A DNA stretch of 64,000 nucleotides from Psychrobacter cibarius (GCF_016107535.1 NZ_JABASQ010000002.1:186001-250000), one strand, 5' to 3'; positions 52,011 to 61,633 are shown, counted from the stretch's first letter. The notes: generated from the sequence alone by a model not told the origin. Numbers and translations are program-made.

Positions 52011-53807
52011 GTGACTGCATTAGCAAATATTCGTAACTTTTCAATCATTGCCCACATTGATCATGGCAAGTCGACGCTTGCTGATCGTTTTATTCAAATG
52101 TGCGGTGCCTTGCAAGATCGCGAGATGCAGGCGCAAGTACTTGACTCCATGGATATTGAGCGTGAGCGCGGTATCACCATTAAAGCGCAGTCGGTAACCT
52201 TATTCTACGATCATCCTAATGGTGAGCGCTATCAGCTCAACTTTATCGATACCCCAGGACACGTTGATTTTTCTTATGAAGTATCGCGTTCACTAGCCGC
52301 TTGTGAAGGTGCGCTATTGGTCGTTGATGCCGCGCAAGGGGTGGAAGCTCAGTCCGTGGCTAACTGCTATACTGCCGTTGATCAGGGTCTAGAAGTCATG
52401 GCGGTATTAAATAAAATTGATTTGCCACAAGTCGAGCCTGAGCGTGTCATTCAAGAGATTGAAGACATCATTGGTATTGACGCAGTTGATGCGCCACGAG
52501 TTTCTGCTAAATCGGGTTTGGGCGTCGATAAACTGCTAGAAGCATTGGTTGAATTTATCCCTGCACCGACTGGTGATCGTGAGGCGCCACTACAAGCATT
52601 GATTATTGACTCTTGGTTTGATAACTATCTAGGCGTTGTGTCATTGGTTCGGGTACGTGAAGGTACTATCCGAAAAGGTGATAAACTTTATATCAAATCA
52701 ACCAAAGAATCGCATTTAGTCGGCTCGATCGGTGTCTTTACGCCTAAGCCTGTCGATACGGGTATCTTGGAGGCGGGTGAAGTCGGTTTTATTATTGCTG
52801 GTATCAAAGATATCGCTGGCGCGCCAGTGGGTGATACGATTACTCATTCTAAAACGCCAGACGTTGAGCGTATTCCAGGTTTTAAACAGATTACTCCGCA
52901 AGTCTATGCCGGTATGTTCCCTGTTGAATCGACAGATTTTGAAAAATTCCGTGAAGCGCTGCAAAAGCTGCAAATCAACGATGCCTCATTGTTCTTCGAG
53001 CCTGATACCTCCGATGCGCTAGGTTTTGGTTTCCGTTGTGGTTTCCTTGGCATGCTGCACATGGAGATTATCCAAGAGCGTTTAGAGCGCGAATATGACT
53101 TGGATTTGATTACCACTGCGCCGTCAGTTATCTATGAGATTGTAAAAAAAGATGGCAGTATTATCTACGTTGATAACCCATCAAGATTGCCTGAACCGAA
53201 TAACATTGAAGAGTTCCGTGAGCCAATTGCCCGTTGTCAGATTTTAGTACCACAGGATTATCTTGGTAATGTGATGACCTTGTGTATTGAGCGTCGCGGC
53301 GTACAAGTTGATATGCGCTTTATGGGTCGTCAAGTGCAGCTGATCTTTGATATTCCAATGGGCGAAGTCGTCATGGACTTCTTTGACCGTCTAAAATCGG
53401 TATCACGTGGATTTGCCTCGCTTGATTATAATTTTGAGCGTTATCAAGTCGATAAATTGGTTAAGGTAGACGTACTGATTAATGGTGATAAAGTCGATGC
53501 GCTCGCCATGATTGTGCATGAAACCCAATCACGCTATCGTGGAAATGCGTTGGTGACTAAGATGAAAGAGTTGATTCCGCGTCAGATGTTTGATGTGGCA
53601 ATTCAGGCGGCGATTGGTAGCCAAATTATTGGGCGTAGTACGGTGAAAGCCATGCGTAAAGACGTCTTAGCTAAGTGTTATGGCGGTGATGTGTCGCGTA
53701 AGAAAAAGCTATTGTCTAAGCAAAAAGCCGGCAAAAAACGTATGAAGCAAGTCGGTAATGTGGAGATTCCACAAGAAGCCTTCTTAGCGGTATTGCAGGT
53801 TGAGTAA
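52011..53807 (+). CDS. lepA: Elongation factor 4 (LepA), back-translocating GTPase
   Basis: Ribosome-associated translational GTPase, 598 residues. G1 [11 protein letters not shown] (~residues 11-21), switch [10 protein letters not shown]3 DTPGHVDF, G4 NKID, then EF-G-like domains II, III and V and the LepA-specific C-terminal domain with [22 protein letters not shown] and the basic tail [17 protein letters not shown]. It begins with GTG at 52011, giving the canonical [18 protein letters not shown] start; AGG lies about 6 bases upstream. It precedes lepB as in E. coli. Confidence 0.95.
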   Translation: MTALANIRNFSIIAHIDHGKSTLADRFIQMCGALQDREMQAQVLDSMDIERERGITIKAQSVTLFYDHPNGERYQLNFIDTPGHVDFSYEVSRSLAACEGALLVVDAAQGVEAQSVANCYTAVDQGLEVMAVLNKIDLPQVEPERVIQEIEDIIGIDAVDAPRVSAKSGLGVDKLLEALVEFIPAPTGDREAPLQALIIDSWFDNYLGVVSLVRVREGTIRKGDKLYIKSTKESHLVGSIGVFTPKPVDTGILEAGEVGFIIAGIKDIAGAPVGDTITHSKTPDVERIPGFKQITPQVYAGMFPVESTDFEKFREALQKLQINDASLFFEPDTSDALGFGFRCGFLGMLHMEIIQERLEREYDLDLITTAPSVIYEIVKKDGSIIYVDNPSRLPEPNNIEEFREPIARCQILVPQDYLGNVMTLCIERRGVQVDMRFMGRQVQLIFDIPMGEVVMDFFDRLKSVSRGFASLDYNFERYQVDKLVKVDVLINGDKVDALAMIVHETQSRYRGNALVTKMKELIPRQMFDVAIQAAIGSQIIGRSTVKAMRKDVLAKCYGGDVSRKKKLLSKQKAGKKRMKQVGNVEIPQEAFLAVLQVE

Positions 53808-53910
53808 GTCATTACTAATTGACTGGTCAACGATAGTTTTTTTGTGTAATTAGTGGCGCAGTTGATAGTATAGATAGCCAGATAAGTCGCTCGTTAATAG
53901 GCAATTGAGT

Positions 53911-54813
53911 ATGGATTTTGATTTTAATTTAATTTTAGTACCATTAACCATTGGTTTGGGTATTATTTGGCTATTAGATAAGCTGACCCTGAAACAGCGT
54001 AAAACTCGCGGCCGTGGTCAAGAAAGTCTCTTGGTACGCTGGGCTTATGATTTTTTCCCTGTATTGGCAGTGGTGTTAATAGTACGCTCGTTTTTGATTG
54101 AGCCTTTTAATATCCCTTCATCTTCTATGGTACCGACATTATATACGGGCGATTTTATTGCGGTTAATAAGTATGCCTACGGGGTGCGCCTACCGCTGAC
54201 GTATAACAAAGTGCTGGATACGGGCGAGCCTGAACATGGTGATGTGGCGGTATTCCGCTATCCTGAAAACCCAAGTATTTATTATATCAAGCGTGTCATT
54301 GGTTTGCCTGGTGATACTGTTAGTTATGATCAAGGGACACTTTCTATCAACGATGTCCCAGTTGACACTAAGCCTGTCGATTTTGCGGCAAACCCTGAGT
54401 TGACCTCACAGCTTTATTTACCAGGACAAATTGGTCCAGGGCAAGTACTGACCGAAGACAGTGCGGCAGCGATGGGTCAGCAAGAAGAAGGTAAGGCGCA
54501 ATACTTTCAGGAAACACAAGGTGAAAACAGGCATCTTGTTCGTTACTTAAATGGTATGAATAGCTCTCAATATGCACCATTTTTGCAGCAGCAATCGCCA
54601 GAAGTGGTTAGCTCAGCAGGTACCAAATGGCGTATTAGCGTTCCAGAAGGTCAGTATTTTGTGATGGGCGATAACCGCGATCGTAGTGCTGATGGTCGGT
54701 TTTGGGGATTTGTTCCTGATGAGAATTTAGCGGGTAAAGCGGTTTATATCTGGATGCATAAGCCACCCGGACTTAATTTACCAACCTTTGAACGCAATGG
54801 TACTATTGATTAA
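53911..54813 (+). CDS. lepB: Signal peptidase I
   Basis: Inner-membrane serine protease that removes Sec/Tat signal peptides, 300 residues. Two N-terminal membrane helices (residues ~6-22 and ~48-60), then the catalytic site: Ser72 in IPSSSMVPTL and Lys127 in YYIKRVIGLPGD, followed by the C-terminal GDNRDRSADGRFWGFVP signature. The region between the boxes carries an extra segment (~165-225), as in other gamma-proteobacterial enzymes. ATG 53911 is used; the in-frame TTG 53905 lacks support. Part of lepA-lepB-DUF4845-rnc-era-recO. Confidence 0.94.
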   Translation: MDFDFNLILVPLTIGLGIIWLLDKLTLKQRKTRGRGQESLLVRWAYDFFPVLAVVLIVRSFLIEPFNIPSSSMVPTLYTGDFIAVNKYAYGVRLPLTYNKVLDTGEPEHGDVAVFRYPENPSIYYIKRVIGLPGDTVSYDQGTLSINDVPVDTKPVDFAANPELTSQLYLPGQIGPGQVLTEDSAAAMGQQEEGKAQYFQETQGENRHLVRYLNGMNSSQYAPFLQQQSPEVVSSAGTKWRISVPEGQYFVMGDNRDRSADGRFWGFVPDENLAGKAVYIWMHKPPGLNLPTFERNGTID

Positions 54814-54958
54814 GATTATGTCATTAAGATTATGAGACGCTTTATTGGTTGATTTATCGATAATAGTTTTATGCTAATATTGTTGCTATCTAATAAATGG
54901 CTACCTAGTATTTCGGTAGCTCCTAAAAATAGTTGTTTACCAGTAGAGGGATATCATA

Positions 54959-55351
54959 GTGCAGCAATTATCTGGAATCGCCACACAGCGTGGTGCTAGC
55001 GTAACGAGTATCGTTTTAATTATTCTTGTGTTAGGAGTTGCTGCCAAATTGATGGTTGCTATCGTACCTGCTCAGATCGGTGATTATCAATTGACCAAGA
55101 CCTTAAGCGCACAGCTTAAGGAAGCAAATAATAATAATGAGACGGCCAAGCAGTTTGTCGAGCGTGTCAATAGACAGCTATCTATTAATGCTGATTATGA
55201 TACTCAGGCGGAAGACGTATTTACTTTTATTGATAAAAAGACGGGACAATTGGCTATTCGTAAACAATATGCAGTCACCAAAAATTTCTTTGGTAATGTT
55301 GATATCGTTAATCGCTTCGAAGGTGATATCGATATGACAACAGCAGAGTAA
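54959..55351 (+). CDS. DUF4845 membrane protein
   Basis: 130 residues with one N-terminal membrane helix (TSIVLIILVLGVAAKLMVAIVPA, ~13-35) and a short periplasmic domain with IDKKTGQLAIRKQYAVTKNFFGNVDIVNRFEGD. Proteins of this family lie between lepB and rnc in many beta- and gamma-proteobacteria; their function is unknown. The start is GTG at 54959, supported by GAGGG at 54946-54950. A small hairpin (GCTACC/GGTAGC, 54900-54920) precedes the gene without a T-run. Confidence 0.85.
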   Translation: MQQLSGIATQRGASVTSIVLIILVLGVAAKLMVAIVPAQIGDYQLTKTLSAQLKEANNNNETAKQFVERVNRQLSINADYDTQAEDVFTFIDKKTGQLAIRKQYAVTKNFFGNVDIVNRFEGDIDMTTAE

Positions 55352-55471
55352 CTAAAAAGAGTGTTAGATCACTCTTAAATTTTTTAATATCTGAATGTCT
55401 TTATAATATTCATTAATCCATACTATTACTAACCAAATCAGTAAAACAGAAGGGATAACCACAAGCCACGC

Positions 55472-56269
55472 ATGAAACCAACTTTGCAGCATTCCCAAGC
55501 GATTCCTACTCCTCAACAAAATAGCACGTCTGTCGACACGCTGATTGTTAGCTCAGAATTTATTCAGCAGTTAGCCGTATTAACACGCAAGTTAGGCTAT
55601 GTGTTTAAGGACTTGAGTCTCCCCAAACTTGCGTTGACACACCGCTCATTTGATAGCAAAAAAAATTATGAGCGTTTAGAGTTTTTAGGAGATGCTCTGT
55701 TAGGAATGATTGTGGGTGAGGCTTTATATCATCGCTATCCTAGCCAAAATGAGGGTCGCTTGACTCGTATGCGTGCCACTTTGGTACGTCAAGAATCATT
55801 GGTCATTATTGCGCAAAACTTAGAGCTCTCTAATCATCTGATATTAGGGATAGGTGAGCGTAAAGGTGGTGGGCGCAATCGCGCTTCTATATTGGCTGAT
55901 GCTGTGGAGTCTTTGATTGGTGCTATTTATTTAGACAGCCAAGATTTGGATATTACTCGCGATTGTGTTCTCTCATGGTATGGTGATTTGATTGACAACG
56001 TTAATGACCAAAAAGCGTTAAAAGATGCCAAGAGTCGATTGCAAGAGTGGCTACAATCTAAGCAGTTTGATCTGCCACATTATGAGCTGATGGAAACACG
56101 TGGTAACGCGCCGCATCAAATTTTTGTTGTACGTTGCCATGTTAATATCAATAACTGTGCTGATATTACTGAATCTGGCGAGAGCCGCCGTATCGCTGAA
56201 CAAAAAGCAGCAGAACTAATGATTAACCAATTACATAAACTACCGAGCTCAGCTAAAAAGCGATCCTAA
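55472..56269 (+). CDS. rnc: Ribonuclease III
   Basis: Cuts double-stranded RNA, matures rRNA and controls several mRNAs. 265 residues: catalytic domain with ERLEFLGDALLGMIVGEALY (~residues 66-85) and DAVESLIGAIYLD (~144-156), and a C-terminal dsRNA-binding domain (DAKSRLQEWLQSKQFDLPHYE to RRIAEQKAAELMIN). Compared with E. coli it has about 30 extra N-terminal residues (MKPTLQHSQAIPTPQQNSTS...). No good ribosome site lies before ATG 55472 (AAGGG is 18 bases away), so the start is less sure than the gene itself. Confidence 0.93.
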   Translation: MKPTLQHSQAIPTPQQNSTSVDTLIVSSEFIQQLAVLTRKLGYVFKDLSLPKLALTHRSFDSKKNYERLEFLGDALLGMIVGEALYHRYPSQNEGRLTRMRATLVRQESLVIIAQNLELSNHLILGIGERKGGGRNRASILADAVESLIGAIYLDSQDLDITRDCVLSWYGDLIDNVNDQKALKDAKSRLQEWLQSKQFDLPHYELMETRGNAPHQIFVVRCHVNINNCADITESGESRRIAEQKAAELMINQLHKLPSSAKKRS

Positions 56270-56483
56270 CTAGGATTAACCTATGGATCGCACATACCAC
56301 TTTTTTTGACAATATATGTTAAGTGACGTTTTAAGAATCGTTTATTTGAATTAGCGTAAACGTCACACATTTCAAAACCTTAAATATTTCCCAGCCGATG
56401 ATGGTTTTGCTTTTTTAGTGCTGATACAGCCAATACATCATTAAGCCCCATTTGACTGGATATAAATTCTATAGGATTAACCT

Positions 56484-57596
56484 ATGAGCAATCGTACTGA
56501 CTTGCCATCCAATGATGAAGATAATGCCAAAAATATGACCGAAAACACAGAGTTGAATCAAAACAAAGATAATATCGATACTACTAACGATGGCATCAAT
56601 CAAGCAGAAGATATTACTGTAGACAATGATATGGCAATTGAAGAATTCTTTGCCCCTAGTAGTCATGCAGGTATTGCTGATGATTTTAAAGCGGGTTATG
56701 TCGCGATCGTTGGACGTCCAAACGTTGGTAAATCGACTTTGATGAATCACTTATTGGGTCAAAAGCTGTCTATTACATCACGTAAGCCGCAAACGACTCG
56801 TCACCGTATCCACGGTATTTTATCAAATCATGAGATGCAGGCAGTATTCGTTGACACGCCGGGTATTCATCGCAATGAAGTACGTGCTATTAATGAGCGT
56901 ATGAATAAAGCTGCGGTATCTGCATTAGTAGATGTTGATTTGGTATTATTCGTTGTTGATTCAGATCAATGGCGTGATGATGATTTGTTGGTTTTACAAA
57001 AGCTTGGCGACACCAATTTAAATGTGGTATTGGTTATTAATAAATCTGACACCTTAAAAGATAAAGGCAGCGTGTTGCCGCTGATTGAGACGTTTAATGA
57101 CAGTTTTGATTTTGCCGATATCGTACCAGTATCTGCCTTAAAAAACCAAAACCTAGATCGTCTACAAGAAGTGATTGCTTCGCATCTTCCTATTGCTGCT
57201 CCTATCTATGATACCGAGCAAATTACTGACCGCTCAGAACGATTTTTGGCCAGTGAAATTATCCGCGAAAAAATCATGCGTAGCGCTGGTGACGAAGTGC
57301 CATATGACCTAACTGTACAAATTGATGGGTTCAAAGATGAGCCTGCGCACACTGATCCAAAAACAGGGCGTCCACGTAAGGCTTGTACTTTCATCGATGC
57401 GACTATTTATGTTGAACGTAGTGGTCAAAAAGCCATTGTGATTGGTGATAAAGGTCAGCGTATTAAGCAAGTTGGTATGGATGCTCGTAAAGATATGGAG
57501 CAGTTGTTTGATAAAAAAATCATGCTGACACTGTGGGTGAAAGTGAAACGTGGCTGGTCTGATGACGAACGTGCATTGACTAGCTTAGGATATTGA
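56484..57596 (+). CDS. era: GTPase Era with extended acidic N-terminus
   Basis: Ribosome small-subunit assembly GTPase that binds 16S rRNA through a KH domain. G1 GRPNVGKS at residues 77-84, DTPGIHR (G3), NKSD (G4), and the C-terminal KH region QKAIVIGDKGQRIKQVGMDARKDME. The first ~65 residues are Asp/Asn/Glu-rich, predicted disordered, and absent from E. coli Era, where G1 begins at residue 15. AGGA nine bases before ATG 56484 supports the long form. An identical 15-base segment covering this ribosome site and ATG occurs at 56271-56285. Confidence 0.93.
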   Translation: MSNRTDLPSNDEDNAKNMTENTELNQNKDNIDTTNDGINQAEDITVDNDMAIEEFFAPSSHAGIADDFKAGYVAIVGRPNVGKSTLMNHLLGQKLSITSRKPQTTRHRIHGILSNHEMQAVFVDTPGIHRNEVRAINERMNKAAVSALVDVDLVLFVVDSDQWRDDDLLVLQKLGDTNLNVVLVINKSDTLKDKGSVLPLIETFNDSFDFADIVPVSALKNQNLDRLQEVIASHLPIAAPIYDTEQITDRSERFLASEIIREKIMRSAGDEVPYDLTVQIDGFKDEPAHTDPKTGRPRKACTFIDATIYVERSGQKAIVIGDKGQRIKQVGMDARKDMEQLFDKKIMLTLWVKVKRGWSDDERALTSLGY

Positions 57597-57652
57597 TTAA
57601 AGAATAGCGCTTTAATCACTTTTCTATATGCTCGATGCTGAGGTAATAAGAA

Positions 57653-58429
57653 ATGCGTAACGAAGCGTTAATCGGTTATTTATTGCATCAGCGTCCTTAT
57701 CAAGAAAAGCGCGCCTTATATTATCTGTTTTCTCAGCAACATGGTGTGATCCATGGTATTGGGAAAAAAGGCGCGCCATTGTTCATGCCATTGCAGCTCT
57801 TTGCCACTGGTAAACGAGATTTAAAAACGTTTAGTCAGATCAATATTGCATCGCAACACACAACTCAAACAGGCATAGCAAAAGATGATGGCATTGTCAC
57901 TGTTTTAGACCCATTGCCTTACGAAAATATCACAGGTCAGCATCAATATGCGGCATTGTATTTAAACGAAATACTATGGCGGTTGTTGTCGACTGAAGAG
58001 CCAATGCCAGTATTATGGCTACATTATCAGGACAGTCTGTCTCAGCTTAGGCGACCTTTGAGCGCCAACGAATTACGGTTGTGCTTGCGCCAATTTGAGC
58101 AGCATTTATTCAATGAGTTGGGTTTTAGCTTAATGTTGACTCACGATAGTGTTGAAAGCATCATTCAGCCTGACGATTCTTATCGCTTTTTACCTGATGT
58201 TGGTTTAGTGCCTGTCTTGCAGAATGATATACAGACTGAGCATTTAGACAACACTATGGGGCAATTTTTTTTCAAAGGTACTGATATCATTGCGATGACG
58301 CAGTTAGGTATTACTGACAAAACCTTAAATAATTGGTCAAAAATTCATCGACAGCTTATTGAGCATTTACTGGATTATCAACCATTGCAAAGCCGCTTAT
58401 TATGGCAACAGCAACAGCGTTACCAGTAA
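57653..58429 (+). CDS. recO: DNA repair protein RecO
   Basis: Recombination mediator that loads RecA at gaps with RecF and RecR. 258 residues; N-terminal OB fold with EALIGYLLHQRPYQEKRALYYLFSQQHG, then the helical domain with LYLNEILWRLLSTEEPMPVLW and LRQFEQHLFNELGFSLML. The zinc-type cysteines found in some RecO proteins are absent, as in E. coli. GAGG precedes ATG 57653. It follows era after 56 bases. The normal next gene, pdxJ, is present only as a relic at 58548. Confidence 0.88.
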   Translation: MRNEALIGYLLHQRPYQEKRALYYLFSQQHGVIHGIGKKGAPLFMPLQLFATGKRDLKTFSQINIASQHTTQTGIAKDDGIVTVLDPLPYENITGQHQYAALYLNEILWRLLSTEEPMPVLWLHYQDSLSQLRRPLSANELRLCLRQFEQHLFNELGFSLMLTHDSVESIIQPDDSYRFLPDVGLVPVLQNDIQTEHLDNTMGQFFFKGTDIIAMTQLGITDKTLNNWSKIHRQLIEHLLDYQPLQSRLLWQQQQRYQ

Positions 58430-58547
58430 ATAATAGTACTATCCTCAAAGTGCTATAACCAATCTAATTGGTGCTGAGACTGTCTAAAGTTTCATATTCT
58501 TGTACCGTTGATCAGTCGATTGGGTTTCGTTATCAAAAAGATTTCTT

Positions 58548-58992
58548 ATGACCACTGCTTCATTACCTTAATCTAACAATACTTTGCAAAAACTTTTATT
58601 AAGTGTAAACATTGATCACGTAGCAACTGTGCGTCAAGCGCGTGGGGTTATTATCCAAGTCCTTTAGCCGCTGCTCTTTGGTACGAGAATGCGGCGCTGC
58701 TGCTGAGTTACATACAGGCGCTTATGCTGAGGCAAGCTTGGTAGACGATATGAACATGCAAAATGCTGAGCTGAAACGAATTAAGCAGGCTGTTGCTACT
58801 GCTTGACGCAGTGATAATAAGCTCTTAATTAACGCAAGTCATGGTCTGACACGTGATAATGTGAATGCTATCGCACAAATTGAGGGTATTTATGAGTTGA
58901 ATATTGGCCATGCACTCATTGCAGGCGCTGTACTTGTAGGACTCGAGCAGGCCGTCATTATGATGAAAGAAGCAATGTATATAGATCTATAG
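58548..58992 (+). pseudogene. pdxJ: Decayed pyridoxine 5'-phosphate synthase gene (pdxJ)
   Basis: Translating in three frames gives fragments of PdxJ, the enzyme that closes the pyridoxine ring. The ATG at 58548 is followed by an in-frame TAA at 58569. Then comes LLSVNIDHVATVRQARG, after which one base is missing (GTTATTAT where GTTAATTAT would give V-N-Y) and the frame ends. In the shifted frame YPSPLAAAL follows, then a large deletion joins to ELHTGAYAEASLVDDMN at about 58705. An in-frame TGA lies at 58804-58806, and the last part reads [14 protein letters not shown] and [15 protein letters not shown] before TAG at 58990. About 445 bases remain of an expected ~740. It lies just behind recO, the ancestral place. 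Confidence 0.9.
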
Positions 58993-59036
58993 AGCTATCA
59001 AAAATGTGAGTGGTAATTTATGTCGTTGGTAGTTTT

Positions 59037-59762
59037 TTATTCGTCACATTCAGTGGGATGATCTTCATTAAGTTTTTGTTTAATAATACCTCCTTGGTTA
59101 AATGATATTAGATACATTGCTTCATTATAAGCAACGATGGGACAGTATTTTATATGGCCAAAATGTCCTCGTGGTTTGCCACTATCACCCCAAAATTTGG
59201 TGTAGTGGCGTCGACTTCCAACTCGTAAACTTAGCTTACTGTATTTAGGATTTAAAGACTGCTGAACGACTAATGAATCTACCTGAGCATCAAAGTGATT
59301 ATTGTCATTTTTATCTATGAATAACAAAAGTGTCTTATCGCTGTCTCTATGGCAGCGCCCTCCAGTATCAGACAAGCAAACAATCACATTCTGTCTTCTG
59401 ATGTAACTCTCAGCCTTGGCTAAGGCAAGAGAATTCTCTAACTGACTTTGAATCCGTTTGGCTTCCATACGTGCTAATTGTGTTCGTATGACTGGGGCTA
59501 CGATCATCACTATAATTACTAATACACATACAGTGACGATAAGTTCAACCAGCGTAAAACCCTTGTTATTTCTATTAACAGTGCTTGGGTCTGTTCTATT
59601 GTTTGAATTAGGTGCTCTTTTATAGAGATATACTATATATCTGTGATACACATAAAGAATCAATCGGCTTTGAGCTAGCCTGTGCTTATTTGAATTAAAA
59701 ACCCATAACATAAATGCTGAGAGCTTTTTATAACTTGATAATGTTTTATGCAGCAATGCCAT
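59037..59762 (-). CDS. GspH/FimT-type pseudopilin
   Basis: Prepilin-like protein with a class III cleavage site: Gly68 | Phe69 in NKGFTLVELIVTV with Glu73 at the +5 position, followed by a 20-residue hydrophobic helix. The C-terminal globular part carries four cysteines (CLSDTGGRC, YCPIV, TECDE) that could pair. It resembles FimT/GspH minor pilins, which help to start pilus assembly or bind DNA. The 241-residue frame has an unusually long 68-residue leader with no clear ribosome site; a GTG about 31 codons before the cleavage site may be the true start. It stands alone, with no pil genes nearby. Confidence 0.75.
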   Translation of the reverse strand: MALLHKTLSSYKKLSAFMLWVFNSNKHRLAQSRLILYVYHRYIVYLYKRAPNSNNRTDPSTVNRNNKGFTLVELIVTVCVLVIIVMIVAPVIRTQLARMEAKRIQSQLENSLALAKAESYIRRQNVIVCLSDTGGRCHRDSDKTLLLFIDKNDNNHFDAQVDSLVVQQSLNPKYSKLSLRVGSRRHYTKFWGDSGKPRGHFGHIKYCPIVAYNEAMYLISFNQGGIIKQKLNEDHPTECDE

Positions 59763-60322
59763 GAGGCTTGTTACCTATAATAAGTAGTTTAGTTCAATAA
59801 AACAGTCTCGCTTCTTTAAATGTTATTCAATCCAATCATTGCGTAAAATCGAGCCAATATGCGCGCGAAATTTTGGAGTAATGATCAAATTTATGATGTA
59901 TGAAATAATGTTGAGTGCTATAATATAAACAGAATATATGTCTACTGTCAAAAAATGTTTCAATTAGTGAATGACTGGTTTTAATAATAGAGAAAAAATA
60001 CTAACTGTACTAAAATACGCCCAGACAATAGATACTGTTAGGTTTACTATCTATTGTGAACTGACATACAAAAGATAAAAAGCGTAAGGTGTGTTAGTTC
60101 TAGGTAACTTAAGCTGGTTATTGTGTTTTAGTTACGACATTATCGTGTAATAATGTGTAGCTCGTTAACGAAAAAAGTTGTAAACTGAATTGATAATCGC
60201 TAAGCTACTCCTTAATTGGTTTTGCTTTGTCACTTAAAATTCGTAAAAGATGTCTATTTTAGAGCATCTTGAGAAGCGGTTTTGCTTAATGCATCACTCA
60301 AATTATCCTTTGGAGGAAGTCC
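59763..60322. promoter_or_regulatory. Long AT-rich region upstream of ompA-family gene
   Basis: 560 bases with no gene. It includes an extended -10 box TGCTATAAT ending at 59924, a perfect 10-base inverted repeat ACAATAGATA/TATCTATTGT at 60025-60034 and 60048-60057, and a 7-base repeat ACATTAT/ATAATGT at 60137-60143 and 60150-60156. GGAGG lies just before the ompA start. It may hold a long regulated leader or a small RNA gene. Confidence 0.5.
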
Positions 60323-61633
60323 ATGAAATTGAATAAAATTGCTCTAGCTCTGGTTGCTGTAGCAGCTGCACCTTTAGCAGCTAATGCTGGCGTAACTATT
60401 AGCCCATTGTTACTAGGTTATCATTACACTGGCGAAGCTCATGACGAGCAACGCGAAGTCCTTAAGACTGGTAAAGACCTTTATATGAATGGTCAGAATC
60501 CATCACAACCAATTGATGGTCGTAACGGAAATCTAAACGGTGGCGTAGCTAAAGAAAGCAGTCTATATACTGGTGCTGCACTAGGTATTGAGCTAACTCC
60601 TTCTACTCAGTTCCAAGTAGAGTATGGTGTATCAAATGCAAACGGCGAAGCTTCAGAAAGATCAGCAGACGCTGGTGTTAACCGTTTTGACGTAGAACAA
60701 ACCATGCTTTCTGGTAACTTCTTAATCGGTACTGAAGAATTTACTGGTTATACTGATAGCGCATTCAAACCATATGTATTGGTTGGTGCTGGTCAATCTA
60801 AGATTAAAGTAGAGAACCAAGAGCAATATGTTGCGACGGGTAATGCGCAAGGTACTACAGCAGGTCAACCTGTATCAGCTGGTACTGAAGTTGCAGAGTC
60901 TAAAGATACCATTGGTAACCTAGGTCTAGGTGCTATGTATCGTATCAACGATGCTTTAAGCCTACGTGGTGAAGCTCGTGCGATTCATAACTTTGATAAC
61001 AACTGGTGGGAAGGCATGGCTTTGGCCGGTCTAGAAGTTGTACTTGGTGGCCATTTAGCACCTACAGTAGCAGTACCACCAATGCAAGAGCCAGTTATCG
61101 ATACTACTCCAGTAGTCGTAGTTGAATCTGATCTTGATTCTGATGGCGATGGCGTACCTGATAGCATCGATGCATGCCCAGGCACTCCTATGAATGTCGT
61201 AGTAGATGAGCGCGGTTGCCCAGTACCAGTAGATATTACTGATGAGCTGAAAATGGAACTACGTGTATTCTTTGATAACGATAAATCAACGATCAAATCT
61301 CAGTATCAACCTGAAATCGCTAAAGTAGCAGAAAAGATGCGCGAGTATCCTAACTCTACAGCACGTATCGAAGGTCATGCTTCTAAAACTGGTCCTTCAG
61401 CACGTTATAACCAACGTTTATCTGAAGCCCGTGCCGTTGCTGTTAAATCTATGTTGACTAATGAATTCGGTATTGCTCCAAACCGTATATCAACAGTTGG
61501 CTATGGTTATGACCAACCAATCGCTCCAAACGATACTGAAGAAGGTCGTGCTATGAACCGTCGTGTTTATGCCATCATCACTGGTGACAAAACAATGACT
61601 GTTGAACAAACTAAAGATATGGTTGTTCAGTAA
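60323..61633 (+). CDS. ompA: OmpA-family outer-membrane protein
   Basis: 436 residues. Signal peptide MKLNKIALALVAVAAAPLAANA, cleaved before GVTIS. An N-terminal eight-strand beta-barrel (to ~residue 245) contains alternating aromatic segments such as AFKPYVLVGAGQSKIKV. A calcium-binding, thrombospondin-type-3-like linker DSDGDGVPDSIDACPGTP ... DERGCPVP (~271-300) follows, then the OmpA C-terminal peptidoglycan-binding domain with FFDNDKSTIK, IEGHASKTG and RLSEARAVAV...RISTVGYG, ending NRRVYAIITG. It anchors the outer membrane to the cell wall and may act as a slow porin. It uses favoured codons, suggesting high expression, and has a strong GGAGG site. Confidence 0.92.
   Translation: MKLNKIALALVAVAAAPLAANAGVTISPLLLGYHYTGEAHDEQREVLKTGKDLYMNGQNPSQPIDGRNGNLNGGVAKESSLYTGAALGIELTPSTQFQVEYGVSNANGEASERSADAGVNRFDVEQTMLSGNFLIGTEEFTGYTDSAFKPYVLVGAGQSKIKVENQEQYVATGNAQGTTAGQPVSAGTEVAESKDTIGNLGLGAMYRINDALSLRGEARAIHNFDNNWWEGMALAGLEVVLGGHLAPTVAVPPMQEPVIDTTPVVVVESDLDSDGDGVPDSIDACPGTPMNVVVDERGCPVPVDITDELKMELRVFFDNDKSTIKSQYQPEIAKVAEKMREYPNSTARIEGHASKTGPSARYNQRLSEARAVAVKSMLTNEFGIAPNRISTVGYGYDQPIAPNDTEEGRAMNRRVYAIITGDKTMTVEQTKDMVVQ

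Noticed and set aside
53819..53838. Terminator after lepA
   Set aside because: TTGAC-TG-GTCAA is symmetric and followed by T, but a 2-base loop and 5-base stem are too small for a stable RNA hairpin.
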